This document shows, piece by piece, positions 44,146 to 54,079 of a DNA stretch of 64,000 nt. Origin of the DNA: Paenibacillus oceani (lineage in GTDB: Bacteria; Bacillota; Bacilli; Paenibacillales; NBRC-103111). The notes below the pieces were generated by a model, which did not search any database, was not told the DNA's origin, and was given only the letters and a program-made list of their open reading frames with translations. Both the position numbers and the translations under genes were made by a program. The stretch's first letter is position 1; each line of letters opens with the position of its first letter. The stretch covers positions 1 to 64,000 of the forward strand of contig NZ_JACXJA010000007.1 in the NCBI RefSeq assembly GCF_014705615.1, given 5' to 3'.

Positions 44146-44553
44146 GGTTCATAAGTTAACAGCGAGGAGTGCTCCATTTAGATAGAGACCAAAAGGTATT
44201 CGCATGACCGTAAATAGGTTAACATAAGGAACAAGATGCCCGTCATTTTCAACGCTTAGGTTTTTTAATTTTTCACTTCTTTTCGACCTCAAGAGCCACG
44301 ACTGAAAGCGTGCATCCCTAGCCGTTGCCGGCAGGCGAAGGCTAGGGATGCGAAAGCGGTCCAAACTCGAAGCTGCGGTAGTTCACTTCTCTTATCTCTC
44401 TCGAAAACTTGGCTGGGTCCAGGGGCGCGAGCGCCCTGGTCCTCCCCCTTGGCGAAGGGGGAAAGAGGGGGTTGGATAATCCATAGAGGCAGATATTTAT
44501 AAAGGGAAACTATAAAGAAACAGGGGATTGTCCCCAACCAACTGGAGGAAACT
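44146..44553. other. Hairpin-rich 408-bp spacer between cdd and era
   Basis: No gene is supported. Three strong hairpins stand in a row: 44312-44323 with 44340-44351 (12 bp perfect, GCATCCCTAGCC), 44419-44439 (CCAGG.GCGC type, GA loop) and 44444-44450 with 44455-44461 (CCCCCTT / AAGGGGG). A related pair, AAGTTAACA and AGGTTAACA, lies at about 44153 and 44216. The stretch may be repetitive DNA or a structured RNA upstream of era; none of the hairpins is followed by a T-run. Confidence 0.55.
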
Positions 44554-45450
44554 ATGAAGGACCAACATAAATCGGGCTTTGTTGCCATTATCGGCCGGCC
44601 GAACGTCGGCAAGTCGACCTTGCTGAATCAGGTGATCGGCCAAAAAATCGCCATCATGTCCGACAAAGCCCAGACGACGAGAAATAAGATTCAGGGCGTG
44701 TACACGACGGAAGGAATGCAAATCGTCTTCCTCGATACGCCGGGCATTCACAAACCGAAGTCCAAACTCGGCAGCTATATGATGAAGGTAGCGGAAAATA
44801 CGCTGGACGAGGTCGATGCCGTATTATTCCTTGTCGACGTCGTAGACGGTCTCGGAGGCGGCGACCGGTTCATTATTGAACGGCTCAAAAACGTGCAGAC
44901 TCCGGTATTCCTCGTGCTGAACAAAATCGATCAGGTTCATCCGGAAGCGCTGCTTCCGATCATTACCGCTTACAAGGATCTATATCCGTTTGCCGAGATC
45001 GTCCCGATCTCCGCGCTGCAAGGCAACAATGTGAACACGCTGCTGGAGCAGATCGGCAAATATTTGCAGCCCGGACCGCAGTATTATCCTTCCGATCAAG
45101 TGACGGATTACCCCGAGCAGTTCATCTGCGCCGAGTTGATCCGAGAGAAAATTCTTCACCTGACACGGGAAGAAATCCCGCACTCGATCGCGGTCGCCAT
45201 CGAAAATATGAAGGTGGAAGACAACGGGATCGTGACGATCGGCGCGGTGATCTATGTGGAGCGCGATTCGCAGAAAGGGATCGTGATCGGCAAGCAAGGG
45301 GCGCTGCTGAAAGAAATCGGCAAGCAGGCGAGACGGGATATCGAAGCGCTGCTCGGCTCCAAAATTTTTCTGGAGATGTGGGTAAAGGTCAAAAAAGACT
45401 GGCGCAACCGCGAGCATGTGCTTAAAGATTTGGGCTTCCGTCACGACTGA
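44554..45450 (+). CDS. era: GTPase Era
   Basis: 298 aa. G motifs: GRPNVGKST (G1), [12 protein letters not shown] (G3), NKIDQV (G4) and ISALQGNN (G5). The C-terminal KH domain is visible in [21 protein letters not shown]. Era binds the 16S rRNA 3' end and assists 30S assembly. Start ATG 44554 follows CTGGAGGAAA. It leads era-yqzL-recO, and no close upstream gene drives it, since 408 nt separate it from cdd; a promoter within that spacer is likely but was not identified. Confidence 0.97.
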   Translation: MKDQHKSGFVAIIGRPNVGKSTLLNQVIGQKIAIMSDKAQTTRNKIQGVYTTEGMQIVFLDTPGIHKPKSKLGSYMMKVAENTLDEVDAVLFLVDVVDGLGGGDRFIIERLKNVQTPVFLVLNKIDQVHPEALLPIITAYKDLYPFAEIVPISALQGNNVNTLLEQIGKYLQPGPQYYPSDQVTDYPEQFICAELIREKILHLTREEIPHSIAVAIENMKVEDNGIVTIGAVIYVERDSQKGIVIGKQGALLKEIGKQARRDIEALLGSKIFLEMWVKVKKDWRNREHVLKDLGFRHD

Positions 45451-45546
45451 GGCAATAGGCTATTTTTACATTGGATACTCGATACGCTGACCGCTCATCC
45501 TATGACAGAACAAGCAGAATATTTCCTCTGTGAAAGGATGGGCCGC

Positions 45547-45690
45547 ATGCGTGACTTTTCGTGGAAGTATTTTACGATGACCGGAGACGTTGAGTCGTAT
45601 CTGCTGTATAAGGAGTTTGATTATCAGACATCTGTCCGCCCCGAGGAGGAGGAAGATATCGTTTCGGACGACGCTGACGAGTTGAATTAA
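45547..45690 (+). CDS. yqzL: YqzL-family small protein
   Basis: 47 aa from ATG 45547 with GAAAGGA 8 nt upstream; ATG 45538 and 45502 are in frame but poorly spaced from ribosome-binding sites. The sequence RDFSWKYFTMTGDVESYLLY is the YqzL signature. An acidic tail (PEEEEDIVSDDADE) ends it. The family, always near era and recO, has no assigned role. It is short enough to be missed. Confidence 0.88.
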   Translation: MRDFSWKYFTMTGDVESYLLYKEFDYQTSVRPEEEEDIVSDDADELN

Positions 45691-45749
45691 CCGGGACGAG
45701 CGATAGAGGAAAGAACAAGTTCGATCTCTCATGGGAAGAGGGAATGGTT

Positions 45750-46496
45750 GTGCTGGTTCGGGTCGAGGGCATCGTAATTCGCAGCGTCGATTACGGGGAA
45801 GGCAACAAAATTTTATCGATTTTCTCGAAAGAGGCAGGGAAGCTTAGTGTGATGGCGCGTGGCGCCAAAAAGCTGAAAAGCCGCCATACGGCCATCGCAC
45901 AGCCCTTTACATACGGCGAATTCGTCATTTACAAAGCAGGACAGATGGGTACGCTGAACAGCGGGGAGATCGGGAACGCTTATCAGGGACTCCGGGAAGA
46001 CATCCATAAGGCGGCTTACGCTTCTTATCTAATGGAGCTGACGGAACGGACGGTGGGGGAGAACGAACGCAACGCCCCCTTGTTCGACCAACTGAAAGCG
46101 GCGCTGGACGCGATCGACGAAGACAAAGATCCGCAAATCGTCGTGCACATCTACGAATTAAAAATATTGGCGATCGCAGGTTACATGCCGGAGCTTGGCA
46201 AATGCGTCTCCTGCGGCTCCACCGACAGCGCTATGTCGCTAAGCATCCCGATGGGAGGAACGTTATGCCCACGCTGCCGGCATAACGACCCCGGTGCCCT
46301 TGCCGTAACGGAAGGTATGCTCAAGCTGCTGCGGCTGTTTTTGAACATGGATATCCGGCGGCTCGGCAGAACGGATGTCAAAGCCGGGACGAAAAGCCAG
46401 CTTAAGCTGTTCATCCGCAAATTTCTGGACGAGCATATCGATGTGAAATGGAAATCGCGCAATTTTATTGACCAGATGGATAAATACGGGCTCTAA
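45750..46496 (+). CDS. recO: DNA repair protein RecO
   Basis: 248 aa from GTG 45750, seven nt after AAGAGGG; ATG 45744 is in frame but crowds that site. The N-terminal OB fold begins [20 protein letters not shown]; then [24 protein letters not shown] zinc site of four Cys (CVSCGSTDS...LCPRC) is present in the C-terminal half. RecO mediates RecA loading with RecR and anneals single strands. In B. subtilis glyQS follows; here a regulatory-protein gene follows. Confidence 0.94.
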   Translation: MLVRVEGIVIRSVDYGEGNKILSIFSKEAGKLSVMARGAKKLKSRHTAIAQPFTYGEFVIYKAGQMGTLNSGEIGNAYQGLREDIHKAAYASYLMELTERTVGENERNAPLFDQLKAALDAIDEDKDPQIVVHIYELKILAIAGYMPELGKCVSCGSTDSAMSLSIPMGGTLCPRCRHNDPGALAVTEGMLKLLRLFLNMDIRRLGRTDVKAGTKSQLKLFIRKFLDEHIDVKWKSRNFIDQMDKYGL

Positions 46497-46504
46497 CGGA
46501 GCTG

Positions 46505-46534
46505 CTTGCTTTCCTCTTCCGAATCTGGTATTAT
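46505..46534 (+). promoter_or_regulatory. Promoter between recO and the PPSR gene
   Basis: TTGCTT (46505-46510), 18 nt, TATTAT (46529-46534) with an extended TG. It lies 78 nt before the PPSR ATG. Confidence 0.5.
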
Positions 46535-46562
46535 TTCTCGAACCCGTCACCGAGGCTAAGCG

Positions 46563-46583
46563 TCCCGGGAGTCGGGATTTTTT
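46563..46583 (+). terminator. Short terminator-like hairpin in the PPSR leader
   Basis: TCCCG / CGGGA (5 bp, 5-nt loop) followed by six Ts. It may end recO transcription or attenuate transcription begun at 46540. The stem is weak. Confidence 0.45.
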
Positions 46584-46611
46584 AACGATCTCATCCATGG
46601 GCGGTGAAGCC

Positions 46612-47424
46612 ATGAATCGCAATTATCCGAAACCTATCGTCTATGTCGTCTCCGATTCCGCCGGCGAGACGGCCGAGTCTGTGCTCAAGGCTGCGGCTAT
46701 CCAGTTTCATCCGAACCATGTGGAAATTCGCAGGGCGCCTTATGTGAACGGCAGGGAGGGCGTCGATTTTGTCGTGGCCGAAGCGGCCAAGGCGCACGGA
46801 ATCGTCGTGTTCACCCTGGTCGTTCCGGAGCTGCGCGATTATTTGATCGCCCAGGCGCGCAAGCGCAAAGTGATCTCCATCGACCTGCTCGGTCCAATTA
46901 TCTCGACGCTGGAGAAAGCATTCGATCAGGAGCCGCGGCATCAGCCCGGACTTATTCATCAGCTCGACGAGGATTATTTCAAAAAGGTCGAGGCCGTGGA
47001 GTTTGCAGTCAAATACGACGACGGACGCGATGCGACCGGCGTGCTGCTGGCCGATATCGTGCTGGTAGGCGTATCCCGCACGTCCAAGACGCCGCTGTCG
47101 ATGTATTTGGCGCATCGGGGACTAAAGGTAGCGAACGTTCCCCTCGTACCGGAGCTTCAGCCTCCCGAACAGCTGTACACAGTTTCTCCCCAGAAAGTAA
47201 TCGGACTCGTCATCGATCCGGACAAGCTGAATATGATCCGCCGCGAGCGTCTCAAAAGCCTAGGTCTCGCCGACAACGCCCTCTACGCCCAGTTCGAGCG
47301 AATTCACAAGGAGCTGGATCATGCCAGAACGGTCATGTCCCGCGTCGGCTGCAAAGTGATCGACGTATCCAACAAAGCGGTGGAGGAAACGGCGGGCATT
47401 ATCCTAAGCCTGATTCGCACTTAA
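46612..47424 (+). CDS. yqfL: Pyruvate phosphate dikinase/PEP synthase regulatory protein (PPSR, DUF299)
   Basis: 270 aa from ATG 46612. The start [20 protein letters not shown] and the P-loop-like [18 protein letters not shown] near residue 150 are diagnostic of the family of ADP-dependent kinase/phosphorylases that switch pyruvate phosphate dikinase or PEP synthase. In Gram-positive bacteria the target is normally dikinase; no such gene lies in this window. B. subtilis YqfL is the positional equivalent, between ccpN and yqxD. A promoter at 46505-46534 probably serves it. Confidence 0.92.
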   Translation: MNRNYPKPIVYVVSDSAGETAESVLKAAAIQFHPNHVEIRRAPYVNGREGVDFVVAEAAKAHGIVVFTLVVPELRDYLIAQARKRKVISIDLLGPIISTLEKAFDQEPRHQPGLIHQLDEDYFKKVEAVEFAVKYDDGRDATGVLLADIVLVGVSRTSKTPLSMYLAHRGLKVANVPLVPELQPPEQLYTVSPQKVIGLVIDPDKLNMIRRERLKSLGLADNALYAQFERIHKELDHARTVMSRVGCKVIDVSNKAVEETAGIILSLIRT

Positions 47425-47514
47425 AGGCATGTTGAACCAATTTCAACTACGGAAGCAGGATTTTTTGTTTCTTCATCGTATATAATATTACGGTAACAAT
47501 CGGGAAGGAAATTG

Positions 47515-47985
47515 GTGGTAGCCATCGCGGTCAAAATTATTGTCGATGCGGACGCATGTCCGGTCAAAAGCGAAATCGCAAGTGCCGCTTCACAGTTCGG
47601 CATTCCCGTTATGATGGTCGCTTCCTACGATCACCGGCTGCAGCCAGGGGAAGGCGTCACGATCATTCAGGTGGATCGCTCGGATCAGTCCGTCGATCTG
47701 TATATCGCAAACCGGGTATCTGCAGGCGATATTCTCGTCACTCAGGATTTCGGGTTAGCTACGATCGGGCTGGCCAAACGGGCGGTAGTGCTTTCGAACC
47801 GCGGGCAGATCTACACGGACCGGACGATCGATTTTTTGCTGGAAAAAAGGCATGAGTCCGCCAAACAGCGGCGGGCCGGCAAATTCGGAAAAGGCCCGAA
47901 GCCGTTTACCGAGCTGGATCGACAGTCATTTCTACAAACTTTGACAAAAGTTTTGACCCGTTTGCAGGAGAATGGGACGATTTAG
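47515..47985 (+). CDS. DUF188 (YaiI/YqxD) family protein
   Basis: 156 aa from GTG 47515, five nt after AAGGA; TTG 47512 is also possible. VKIIVDADACPVKSEIASAA, ILVTQDFGLATIGLAKRA and VLSNRGQIYTD are family landmarks, with Asp residues arranged like a PIN-type nuclease core. No activity is established. A TATAAT at 47481-47486 precedes it. It is placed just ahead of dnaG, as B. subtilis yqxD is. Confidence 0.9.
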   Translation: MVAIAVKIIVDADACPVKSEIASAASQFGIPVMMVASYDHRLQPGEGVTIIQVDRSDQSVDLYIANRVSAGDILVTQDFGLATIGLAKRAVVLSNRGQIYTDRTIDFLLEKRHESAKQRRAGKFGKGPKPFTELDRQSFLQTLTKVLTRLQENGTI

Positions 47986-48023
47986 CGAATACGTATACGT
48001 GTACTTTGCAAAGGGTGATTAGG

Positions 48024-49862
48024 ATGAGTAGCGGACTTATTCCGGACGACATCATCGAAGCAGTCCTAAAGCACCACGATATCGTCGACGTGATCGGCAA
48101 ATACGTGCACTTGTCCAAGCATGGCCGTAATATGAAGGGACTCTGCCCGTTTCATTCGGAGAAATCGCCTTCTTTCAATGTCAATCCGGAGAAGCAGATT
48201 TACAAATGTTTCGGTTGCGGCGTCGGCGGACATGTAATCCGGTTTATCCAGGAGATCGAAGGATATACGTTCGGCGAAGCGGTTCGGCATTTGGCCGAAG
48301 AAGCGAACATTGCTTTCGAATGGGAGCAGCGGACGCCGGAGCAGGCGGAGCGGCAGCAGGAGAAGGAACAGATTATCAAAGGTCATGAATTTGCAGCCAA
48401 GCTGTACCATTACTTCATGGGCAATACGGCTGAAGGAAAGCACGCTCTGGACTATTTGCGTTCGAGAGGCTTCACGGATTCGTTGATCGACACGTTCCAG
48501 ATCGGATACGCTCCGGCCAGATGGGATTTCCTCGCCTCTTATTTGGAAAAACGGGAATTTCCTATGCCTTTAATGGAAAAGGGCGCGCTTGTTGCAGCTA
48601 AGTCATCCGGGGGGTATGTCGATAAATTCCGTGATCGTATCATGTTTCCGATCCGCGATGCGAAGGGGCAAGTGATTGCCTTTGCAGGCCGGACGATGGG
48701 AAACGAGCAGCCGAAATATTTAAACAGTCCGGAGACGGCGCTGTTCCGCAAAAGTAAAGTGCTGTACAACTTTCATGCGGCACGGGCAGAAATCAAGAGA
48801 ACGTCACGAATCGTATTGTTCGAAGGGTACGCGGACGTTATTAAAGCGTGGTCGGCCGGCGTTCACAACGCCGTAGGAGGGATGGGTACCGCTCTCACCG
48901 AGGATCACGCCTTATTAATGAGGCGTAACGCCGAACAAGTCGTGCTATGCTACGACGGTGATGATGCCGGACAATCGGCGGCTTTCAAAAATCTGGGCAT
49001 GCTGCTTAAGGCGGGCCTGGATGTAAAGATCGCCATGCTGCCGAACCGGCTGGACCCGGACGATTATATGGAGAAGTATGGACCGGACCGTTTCAGAACG
49101 GAGATTGTAGAAGGTGCGGTTCCGCCGGAGAAGTTCAAGCTCCTTCACTTGAGACGGAACTTCAATCTGCAGGATAATGAAGCGAAGCTTCGGTATGTAC
49201 GAACCGCGATTCGCGAGGTTATCGCAACCATCGAATCGCCTACCGGGCGGGAGCATTATTTGAAGGAGCTTGCCTCGGAATTCAGCGCTATTTCCTCGTT
49301 CGAGTCGATGAAGCAGGAGATGCATGAAATCCGCGAACAGCAGCAAAAAAAGCAGCGTTATGGGGATAATAACGACATTTCGTGGAATAATGTTAGGAAT
49401 GACGGGACCGATTCCGCCCCTCTGCCCAAGCTGAGGCCGGCATACGATAAGGCGGAACGCCACCTGCTGTACGTGATGATGCACGACCGCGACGTAGCGG
49501 AGCTCGTTCAGCAGCGGCTGGGAGAGACTTTTAACGAAGAAGCTCATGCAGCGTTGGCTGCTTATTTATATGCCTATTACGCGCAAGGATTCGAACCGGA
49601 CGCGAGCCGATATATGGCCACGTTGCAGGACGACCGGCTGGAGCGACTGGCCAGTTCGATTCTGATGACGGAGTCCGATCAGGGGATAAATCCCCAAGTT
49701 CTCGAAGACTATATGAGACAAATCGATAAGCATCGGCAGCAGCAGGCGATTGAGCGGTTGGAAGAAGAACGGATACGCGTGGAGAAGTCGGGGGATGCAA
49801 TTGGCGCCGCGCGAATCGCAATAGAGATAATAGCCCTAAAGAATCAACTGAAAGCGATGTAA
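48024..49862 (+). CDS. dnaG: DNA primase DnaG
   Basis: 612 aa from ATG 48024 with AAAGGGTGAT upstream; an in-frame TTG at 48006 is less likely. The CHC2 zinc finger is CPFHSEKSPSF with CFGCGVGG. The TOPRIM catalytic domain shows VLFEGYADVIKAWSAG, EQVVLCYDGDDAGQSAA and the acidic cluster. A helical C-terminal helicase-binding domain follows from about 440. It makes RNA primers at the replication fork. It heads the macromolecular synthesis pair dnaG-rpoD, the sigma gene starting 60 nt later. Confidence 0.96.
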   Translation: MSSGLIPDDIIEAVLKHHDIVDVIGKYVHLSKHGRNMKGLCPFHSEKSPSFNVNPEKQIYKCFGCGVGGHVIRFIQEIEGYTFGEAVRHLAEEANIAFEWEQRTPEQAERQQEKEQIIKGHEFAAKLYHYFMGNTAEGKHALDYLRSRGFTDSLIDTFQIGYAPARWDFLASYLEKREFPMPLMEKGALVAAKSSGGYVDKFRDRIMFPIRDAKGQVIAFAGRTMGNEQPKYLNSPETALFRKSKVLYNFHAARAEIKRTSRIVLFEGYADVIKAWSAGVHNAVGGMGTALTEDHALLMRRNAEQVVLCYDGDDAGQSAAFKNLGMLLKAGLDVKIAMLPNRLDPDDYMEKYGPDRFRTEIVEGAVPPEKFKLLHLRRNFNLQDNEAKLRYVRTAIREVIATIESPTGREHYLKELASEFSAISSFESMKQEMHEIREQQQKKQRYGDNNDISWNNVRNDGTDSAPLPKLRPAYDKAERHLLYVMMHDRDVAELVQQRLGETFNEEAHAALAAYLYAYYAQGFEPDASRYMATLQDDRLERLASSILMTESDQGINPQVLEDYMRQIDKHRQQQAIERLEEERIRVEKSGDAIGAARIAIEIIALKNQLKAM

Positions 49863-49922
49863 CCAACCAAGCATGGCGAGAGTTGGAGCCGTTGATCATT
49901 TTAGGGAGGAGGGAGCTTGGAT

Positions 49923-51038
49923 ATGGCGAACGATCAACATACCGAACTGGAAACGGAACTGACGCTCGAACAAGTCAAAGACCAGCTGATTGAGCTAGGC
50001 AAAAAGCGGTCTTCTCTGACTTATAAGGATATCATGGAAAAACTGGCTCCGTTCGATCAGGATCCCGAGCAAATGGATGAGTTTTTTGAGCATTTATCCG
50101 AGCTCGGCATCGATGTAGGGAACGAAGCGGAAGACGACATGGTGATGGGTCAGGACGAGGAGCATGACGAATTTCATCTGGACGACGATTTGTCGCTTCC
50201 TCCCGGCATTAAGATTAATGATCCGGTTCGTATGTACTTGAAAGAAATCGGCCGCGTTCCGCTTCTTTCGGCCGACGACGAGGTTGATCTGGCCAAGCGG
50301 ATCGAGAAAGGCGACGAGGAAGCGAAACGCCGGTTGGCTGAAGCGAATCTTCGTCTTGTCGTCAGCATTGCCAAGCGTTATGTCGGACGGGGCATGCTGT
50401 TCCTCGATCTGATTCAGGAAGGGAACATGGGCCTGATCAAGGCGGTCGAGAAATTCGATCATACGAAAGGCTACAAGTTCAGCACCTATGCGACATGGTG
50501 GATTCGTCAAGCGATTACCCGCGCAATCGCCGACCAGGCGAGAACGATCCGGATTCCGGTCCATATGGTGGAGACGATCAACAAGCTCATTCGTGTATCG
50601 AGACAGCTGCTGCAAGAGCTGGGACGAGAGCCGACGCCGGAAGAAATTGCGAAGGAAATGGATCTGAGCACCGAAAAAGTACGGGAAATTATGAAGATCG
50701 CTCAGGAGCCGGTATCGCTGGAAACGCCGATCGGGGAAGAGGACGATTCGCATCTGGGGGATTTCATCGAAGATCAGGAGGCGCTTGCGCCGGCCGATGC
50801 CGCTGCTTACGAGCTTCTGAAGGAGCAGCTCGAGGACGTGCTGGACACGTTAACCGAGAGGGAAGAGAACGTGCTTCGGCTGCGCTTCGGACTGGATGAC
50901 GGCCGTACGCGGACGCTGGAGGAAGTAGGCAAAGTATTCGGTGTAACCCGGGAACGAATTCGCCAGATTGAGGCGAAGGCGCTGCGCAAGCTGCGTCATC
51001 CGAGCCGGAGCAAGCGGCTGAAAGATTTCTTGGAATAA
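49923..51038 (+). CDS. rpoD: Primary sigma factor SigA (RpoD)
   Basis: 371 aa from ATG 49923, equal to B. subtilis SigA; GGAGGAGGGAGC precedes it. Region 1.1 is short and acidic. Region 1.2 begins [16 protein letters not shown]; region 2 has [14 protein letters not shown]-type core (here [20 protein letters not shown]) for -10 recognition; region 3 has HMVETINKL; and region 4 ends [20 protein letters not shown] for -35 recognition. This is the housekeeping factor that reads most promoters noted here. Confidence 0.97.
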   Translation: MANDQHTELETELTLEQVKDQLIELGKKRSSLTYKDIMEKLAPFDQDPEQMDEFFEHLSELGIDVGNEAEDDMVMGQDEEHDEFHLDDDLSLPPGIKINDPVRMYLKEIGRVPLLSADDEVDLAKRIEKGDEEAKRRLAEANLRLVVSIAKRYVGRGMLFLDLIQEGNMGLIKAVEKFDHTKGYKFSTYATWWIRQAITRAIADQARTIRIPVHMVETINKLIRVSRQLLQELGREPTPEEIAKEMDLSTEKVREIMKIAQEPVSLETPIGEEDDSHLGDFIEDQEALAPADAAAYELLKEQLEDVLDTLTEREENVLRLRFGLDDGRTRTLEEVGKVFGVTRERIRQIEAKALRKLRHPSRSKRLKDFLE

Positions 51039-51279
51039 ACCGTTCGGGCTGTTATTCGCTTTAATGCTAAGGCAGCGCTCAACGGCTCTTGACGAATAAC
51101 CGCCGATGGGGATCGAATAAACGGATACCGGAGACCTTTCTGTCGACAAACAGTGAGGTCTTCCTGACTTTATAGCGGCTATTGCGATCCGAGTGCGGCC
51201 GCAGGGTGCTCTCTGAATAAAAGGAATCGAGCAGTGAATCGATAACCATACAGCCGCGTGGGAGGTTGCAGTACCCAAA

Positions 51280-52104
51280 ATGGAACACGACAAACGAACG
51301 ATTATAGTGCGTGAAATCGAACATTGGCGGAGAAGCAAGCTGCTGCCCGAGCATTACTGCGACTTCCTGCTGAATCTGTACGATGCGAGTCCGGCCGAGC
51401 GGGATACCCGGGTTATGGGAATTTCCAAGCAAGCTCTAAAAAACAGCAATTGGAAAAACTGGTTTTTCGGATTCGGTCTTGCGGCGCTTGTTGCCTTTAT
51501 CGTCCTTCATTTTAACTCTTTTCGATTCCCAATGCAAATTGCCGTCGCCGCCATTCTTGTGGCCGGTTGTTATACGGCAGGCATCCTGCAATCGCGAAAA
51601 TCGCCGCTGGCCGGATACGCCCTGGTCGGCGTCGGATCGCTTATGCTGCTTGGGGCGGGCGTTTATCTCCTTCGCGCGTATGAGATGGACGAAGCGCCGA
51701 TTATGCTCGCCTACGTGACGTTTTGCAGCTTCGTCTGGATCATCGTCGGGTTATCCGCGAGGCTGGGGTTGTTTCATTATTGCGGGTGGGCGGGTCTGCT
51801 GCTCGTATACGCGATGGTGTTGAATGCCAGGTTGGATTTGGATTGGATCGGGGCGCAAGTAAGCTGGCTGCCGCTGTGTGTCGTGTTCGGATGGGTAGGA
51901 TGGCTGCTGCACCGGGCGAGCAAATCGACCGGAGCCGTATTGCTTCTTGTTTGCTTCACAATATGGTGGATGCCGGAGCTGCATTTACTTTTCTCGGGCG
52001 AGGCTGATCTGTCGCTGCTTCAGCTCGTATTTCTGATCAAGCTGATCGTCGCAGGTTCCGTCTTGTTCGGATTACGAAAAAAATGGATAGAGTGGGTTTT
52101 CTGA
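51280..52104 (+). CDS. Polytopic membrane protein, unknown function
   Basis: 274 aa. A cytosolic N-terminal region of about 65 residues (MEHDKRTIIVREIEHWRRSK..) resembles the start of DUF2157-like proteins, and about eight transmembrane helices follow to the end. No transport or enzyme motif is evident. It lies between sigA and trmK, where B. subtilis carries cccA, and its stop is 1 nt before trmK, so the two are co-transcribed. Upstream, 51039-51279 holds no gene; TTGACG at about 51088 is an isolated -35-like hit. The Shine-Dalgarno is weak. Confidence 0.75.
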   Translation: MEHDKRTIIVREIEHWRRSKLLPEHYCDFLLNLYDASPAERDTRVMGISKQALKNSNWKNWFFGFGLAALVAFIVLHFNSFRFPMQIAVAAILVAGCYTAGILQSRKSPLAGYALVGVGSLMLLGAGVYLLRAYEMDEAPIMLAYVTFCSFVWIIVGLSARLGLFHYCGWAGLLLVYAMVLNARLDLDWIGAQVSWLPLCVVFGWVGWLLHRASKSTGAVLLLVCFTIWWMPELHLLFSGEADLSLLQLVFLIKLIVAGSVLFGLRKKWIEWVF

Positions 52105-52105
52105 C

Positions 52106-52867
52106 ATGGTAAAATTATCGAAACGACTGCAAACGATCGCCTCCTTCGTCCCTCCAGGGAGCGCAGTGGCGGATATCGGATCGGACCACGCGCTGCTGCC
52201 GGTGTATCTTGCCGAGCGGGGGCGCGTTTCCTTCGCAGTAGCGGGAGAAATTAACGCAGGACCTTTCGAGGCTGCGGACAAACAGGTCAAGATGGCGGGT
52301 TTGTCGAATATCGTTCAAGTCAGGTTGGGCGACGGTCTGGCCGTCGTGAAGCCCGACGAGGTTGATGTGGTGACGATTGCCGGGATGGGGGGCAGTCTTA
52401 TCGCGCATATATTGGAGGAAGGGCAGCAGAAACTCGGCTCGGTCCGAAAGCTGATCCTCCAGCCGAACGTCGGAGAAGATCAAGTCCGTCTCTGGCTGAT
52501 GGCGCATGGCTGGGTATTGGAGAACGAAGTGCTGCTGGAAGAGGACGGCAAGTATTACGAGGTGTTGTGCGCCGTTCGCAGTGCGAACGCAGATCAGGAC
52601 AATCTTGACTTGTACCGGCCGCGTCCGCTGGATGGCGGAGTGATACTGGAGACGCCCGAGCTGATCCGGTTTGGGCCGATCTTGAGCACGCGTCCGGATG
52701 AATCGTTTTATGACAGATGGTCGTCGGAGATCGAGAAGCTGGACAAAATTATGCACGGCCTGGAGAATGGCGGCACGGAAGCGGCGCGGAAGCGCTGGCA
52801 GGAAATGAACGACGAACGTAACCGGATCGAGGAGGTCATCCAATGTTTGCGAAAGGTCAAACCGTAA
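52106..52867 (+). CDS. trmK: tRNA (adenine(22)-N(1))-methyltransferase TrmK
   Basis: 253 aa. Rossmann methyltransferase: SAM motif VADIGSDHALLPVYLAE near residue 25, VVTIAGMGGSLIAHILE and LILQPNVGEDQVRLWLMAHG match TrmK (B. subtilis YqfN, about 238 aa). A C-terminal coiled coil (about 205-250) is present, also typical. It forms m1A at position 22 of tRNAs. It overlaps the Nif3 gene by 25 nt, a conserved arrangement in Bacillales. Confidence 0.94.
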   Translation: MVKLSKRLQTIASFVPPGSAVADIGSDHALLPVYLAERGRVSFAVAGEINAGPFEAADKQVKMAGLSNIVQVRLGDGLAVVKPDEVDVVTIAGMGGSLIAHILEEGQQKLGSVRKLILQPNVGEDQVRLWLMAHGWVLENEVLLEEDGKYYEVLCAVRSANADQDNLDLYRPRPLDGGVILETPELIRFGPILSTRPDESFYDRWSSEIEKLDKIMHGLENGGTEAARKRWQEMNDERNRIEEVIQCLRKVKP

Positions 52868-53958
52868 TTCAGCTGGTTGAACGTCTGGCGCCGAAGCATA
52901 TCGCGATGGAGGGTGACAAAATCGGACTGCAGCTCGGCTCTCTTCGCAAAGAAATTCGCACTGTACTGGTCACGCTGGATGTGACGGAAGAGGTCGTAGA
53001 GGAGGCAATCCGGCTTCAGGCGGAGCTGATTGTGGCGCATCATGCGATCATTTTCCGTCCGCTAGCTCATCTGCAGACGGATACCCCGGCGGGTAAGCTA
53101 TATGAGAAACTGATCAAGCACGATATTGCCGTCTATATCGCCCATACGAATCTGGATGTGGCGGACGGGGGCATTAACGATATGATGGCGGAAGCACTGG
53201 AATTGAAAGTAACCGGCCATCTGGAGGACGTTCATACCGACAAGCTGAAAAAGATGGTTGTGTTCGTACCGGAATCGCATCAAAATGAAGTGCGCGACGC
53301 GATGTTCTCCGCCGGGGCGGGCTGGATCGGACATTACAGCCATTGCAGCTTTAATATTCCGGGCACCGGCACGTTTTTGCCGCGGGAAGGTGCGGAACCG
53401 TTTATCGGAACGAAGGGCAAGCTGGAGCAAGCGTCCGAGGTGAGAATCGAGACGGTAGTGCCGGAAAGCGTGGAGAAGCAGGTGATCCAGGCGATGCTGA
53501 AGGCTCATCCGTACGAAGAAGTCGCTTACGACATCTATACGATGGATCTGAACGGACGGACGTTCGGTCTGGGACGGGTCGGCCGCCTGGAAGCTCCGGT
53601 GACGCTGGACGCTTTCGCCCAGAAGGTCAAGCAGGCTCTGGACGTGCCGTTCGTTCGCGTTGTTGGGGAACCGGACCGGGAGATTAAAAAGGTAGCGGTA
53701 CTCGGCGGCTCTGGAAGCCGTTATGTGAAACAGGCGTTATTCGCGGGAGCGGATGTGCTCGTTACGGGAGATATCGATTATCATACGGCACAGGACGCCA
53801 TAGCCGCCGGCATCGCGATTGTCGATCCGGGACACAATGCCGAGAAAATTATGAAGAAACGCGTTGCCGAATGGTTGCAAGCCCGGCTGGACGAGCAGAA
53901 GGTGTCCACGCGCGCCGTAGCTTCACAGGTCGATACGGAGACGTTTAAGCTGATGTAA
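52843..53958 (+). CDS. yqfO: Nif3-like dinuclear metal centre protein (YqfO)
   Basis: 371 aa, like B. subtilis YqfO (373). Metal ligands: AHHAIIF (His-His), HTNLDVADGG (His, Asp) and the C-terminal VDPGHNAEKI (His, Glu). A PII/CutA-like insert domain (about residues 125-230, KMVVFVPESHQNEV..) splits the Nif3 fold, as in the longer family members. The name 'GTP cyclohydrolase 1 type 2' is attached by homology, and activity is uncertain. Start ATG 52843 lies inside trmK. rnpB follows. Confidence 0.93.
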   Translation: MFAKGQTVIQLVERLAPKHIAMEGDKIGLQLGSLRKEIRTVLVTLDVTEEVVEEAIRLQAELIVAHHAIIFRPLAHLQTDTPAGKLYEKLIKHDIAVYIAHTNLDVADGGINDMMAEALELKVTGHLEDVHTDKLKKMVVFVPESHQNEVRDAMFSAGAGWIGHYSHCSFNIPGTGTFLPREGAEPFIGTKGKLEQASEVRIETVVPESVEKQVIQAMLKAHPYEEVAYDIYTMDLNGRTFGLGRVGRLEAPVTLDAFAQKVKQALDVPFVRVVGEPDREIKKVAVLGGSGSRYVKQALFAGADVLVTGDIDYHTAQDAIAAGIAIVDPGHNAEKIMKKRVAEWLQARLDEQKVSTRAVASQVDTETFKLM

Positions 53959-54036
53959 CGGTGCGTGCGGCCGCCGTCCAACAAATGCAGTTTCCAGCGG
54001 AAGCAGCATTCTCCTGATCTGACAATGAATTCGGGG

Positions 54037-54066
54037 TTGCAGCGACTGCCGCCGTTCGGTTATACT
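54037..54066 (+). promoter_or_regulatory. Promoter of rnpB
   Basis: TTGCAG (54037-54042), 18 nt, TATACT (54061-54066). The predicted start falls within a few bases of the rnpB P1 helix. Confidence 0.7.
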
Positions 54067-54079
54067 AGAAAACAGTTTC

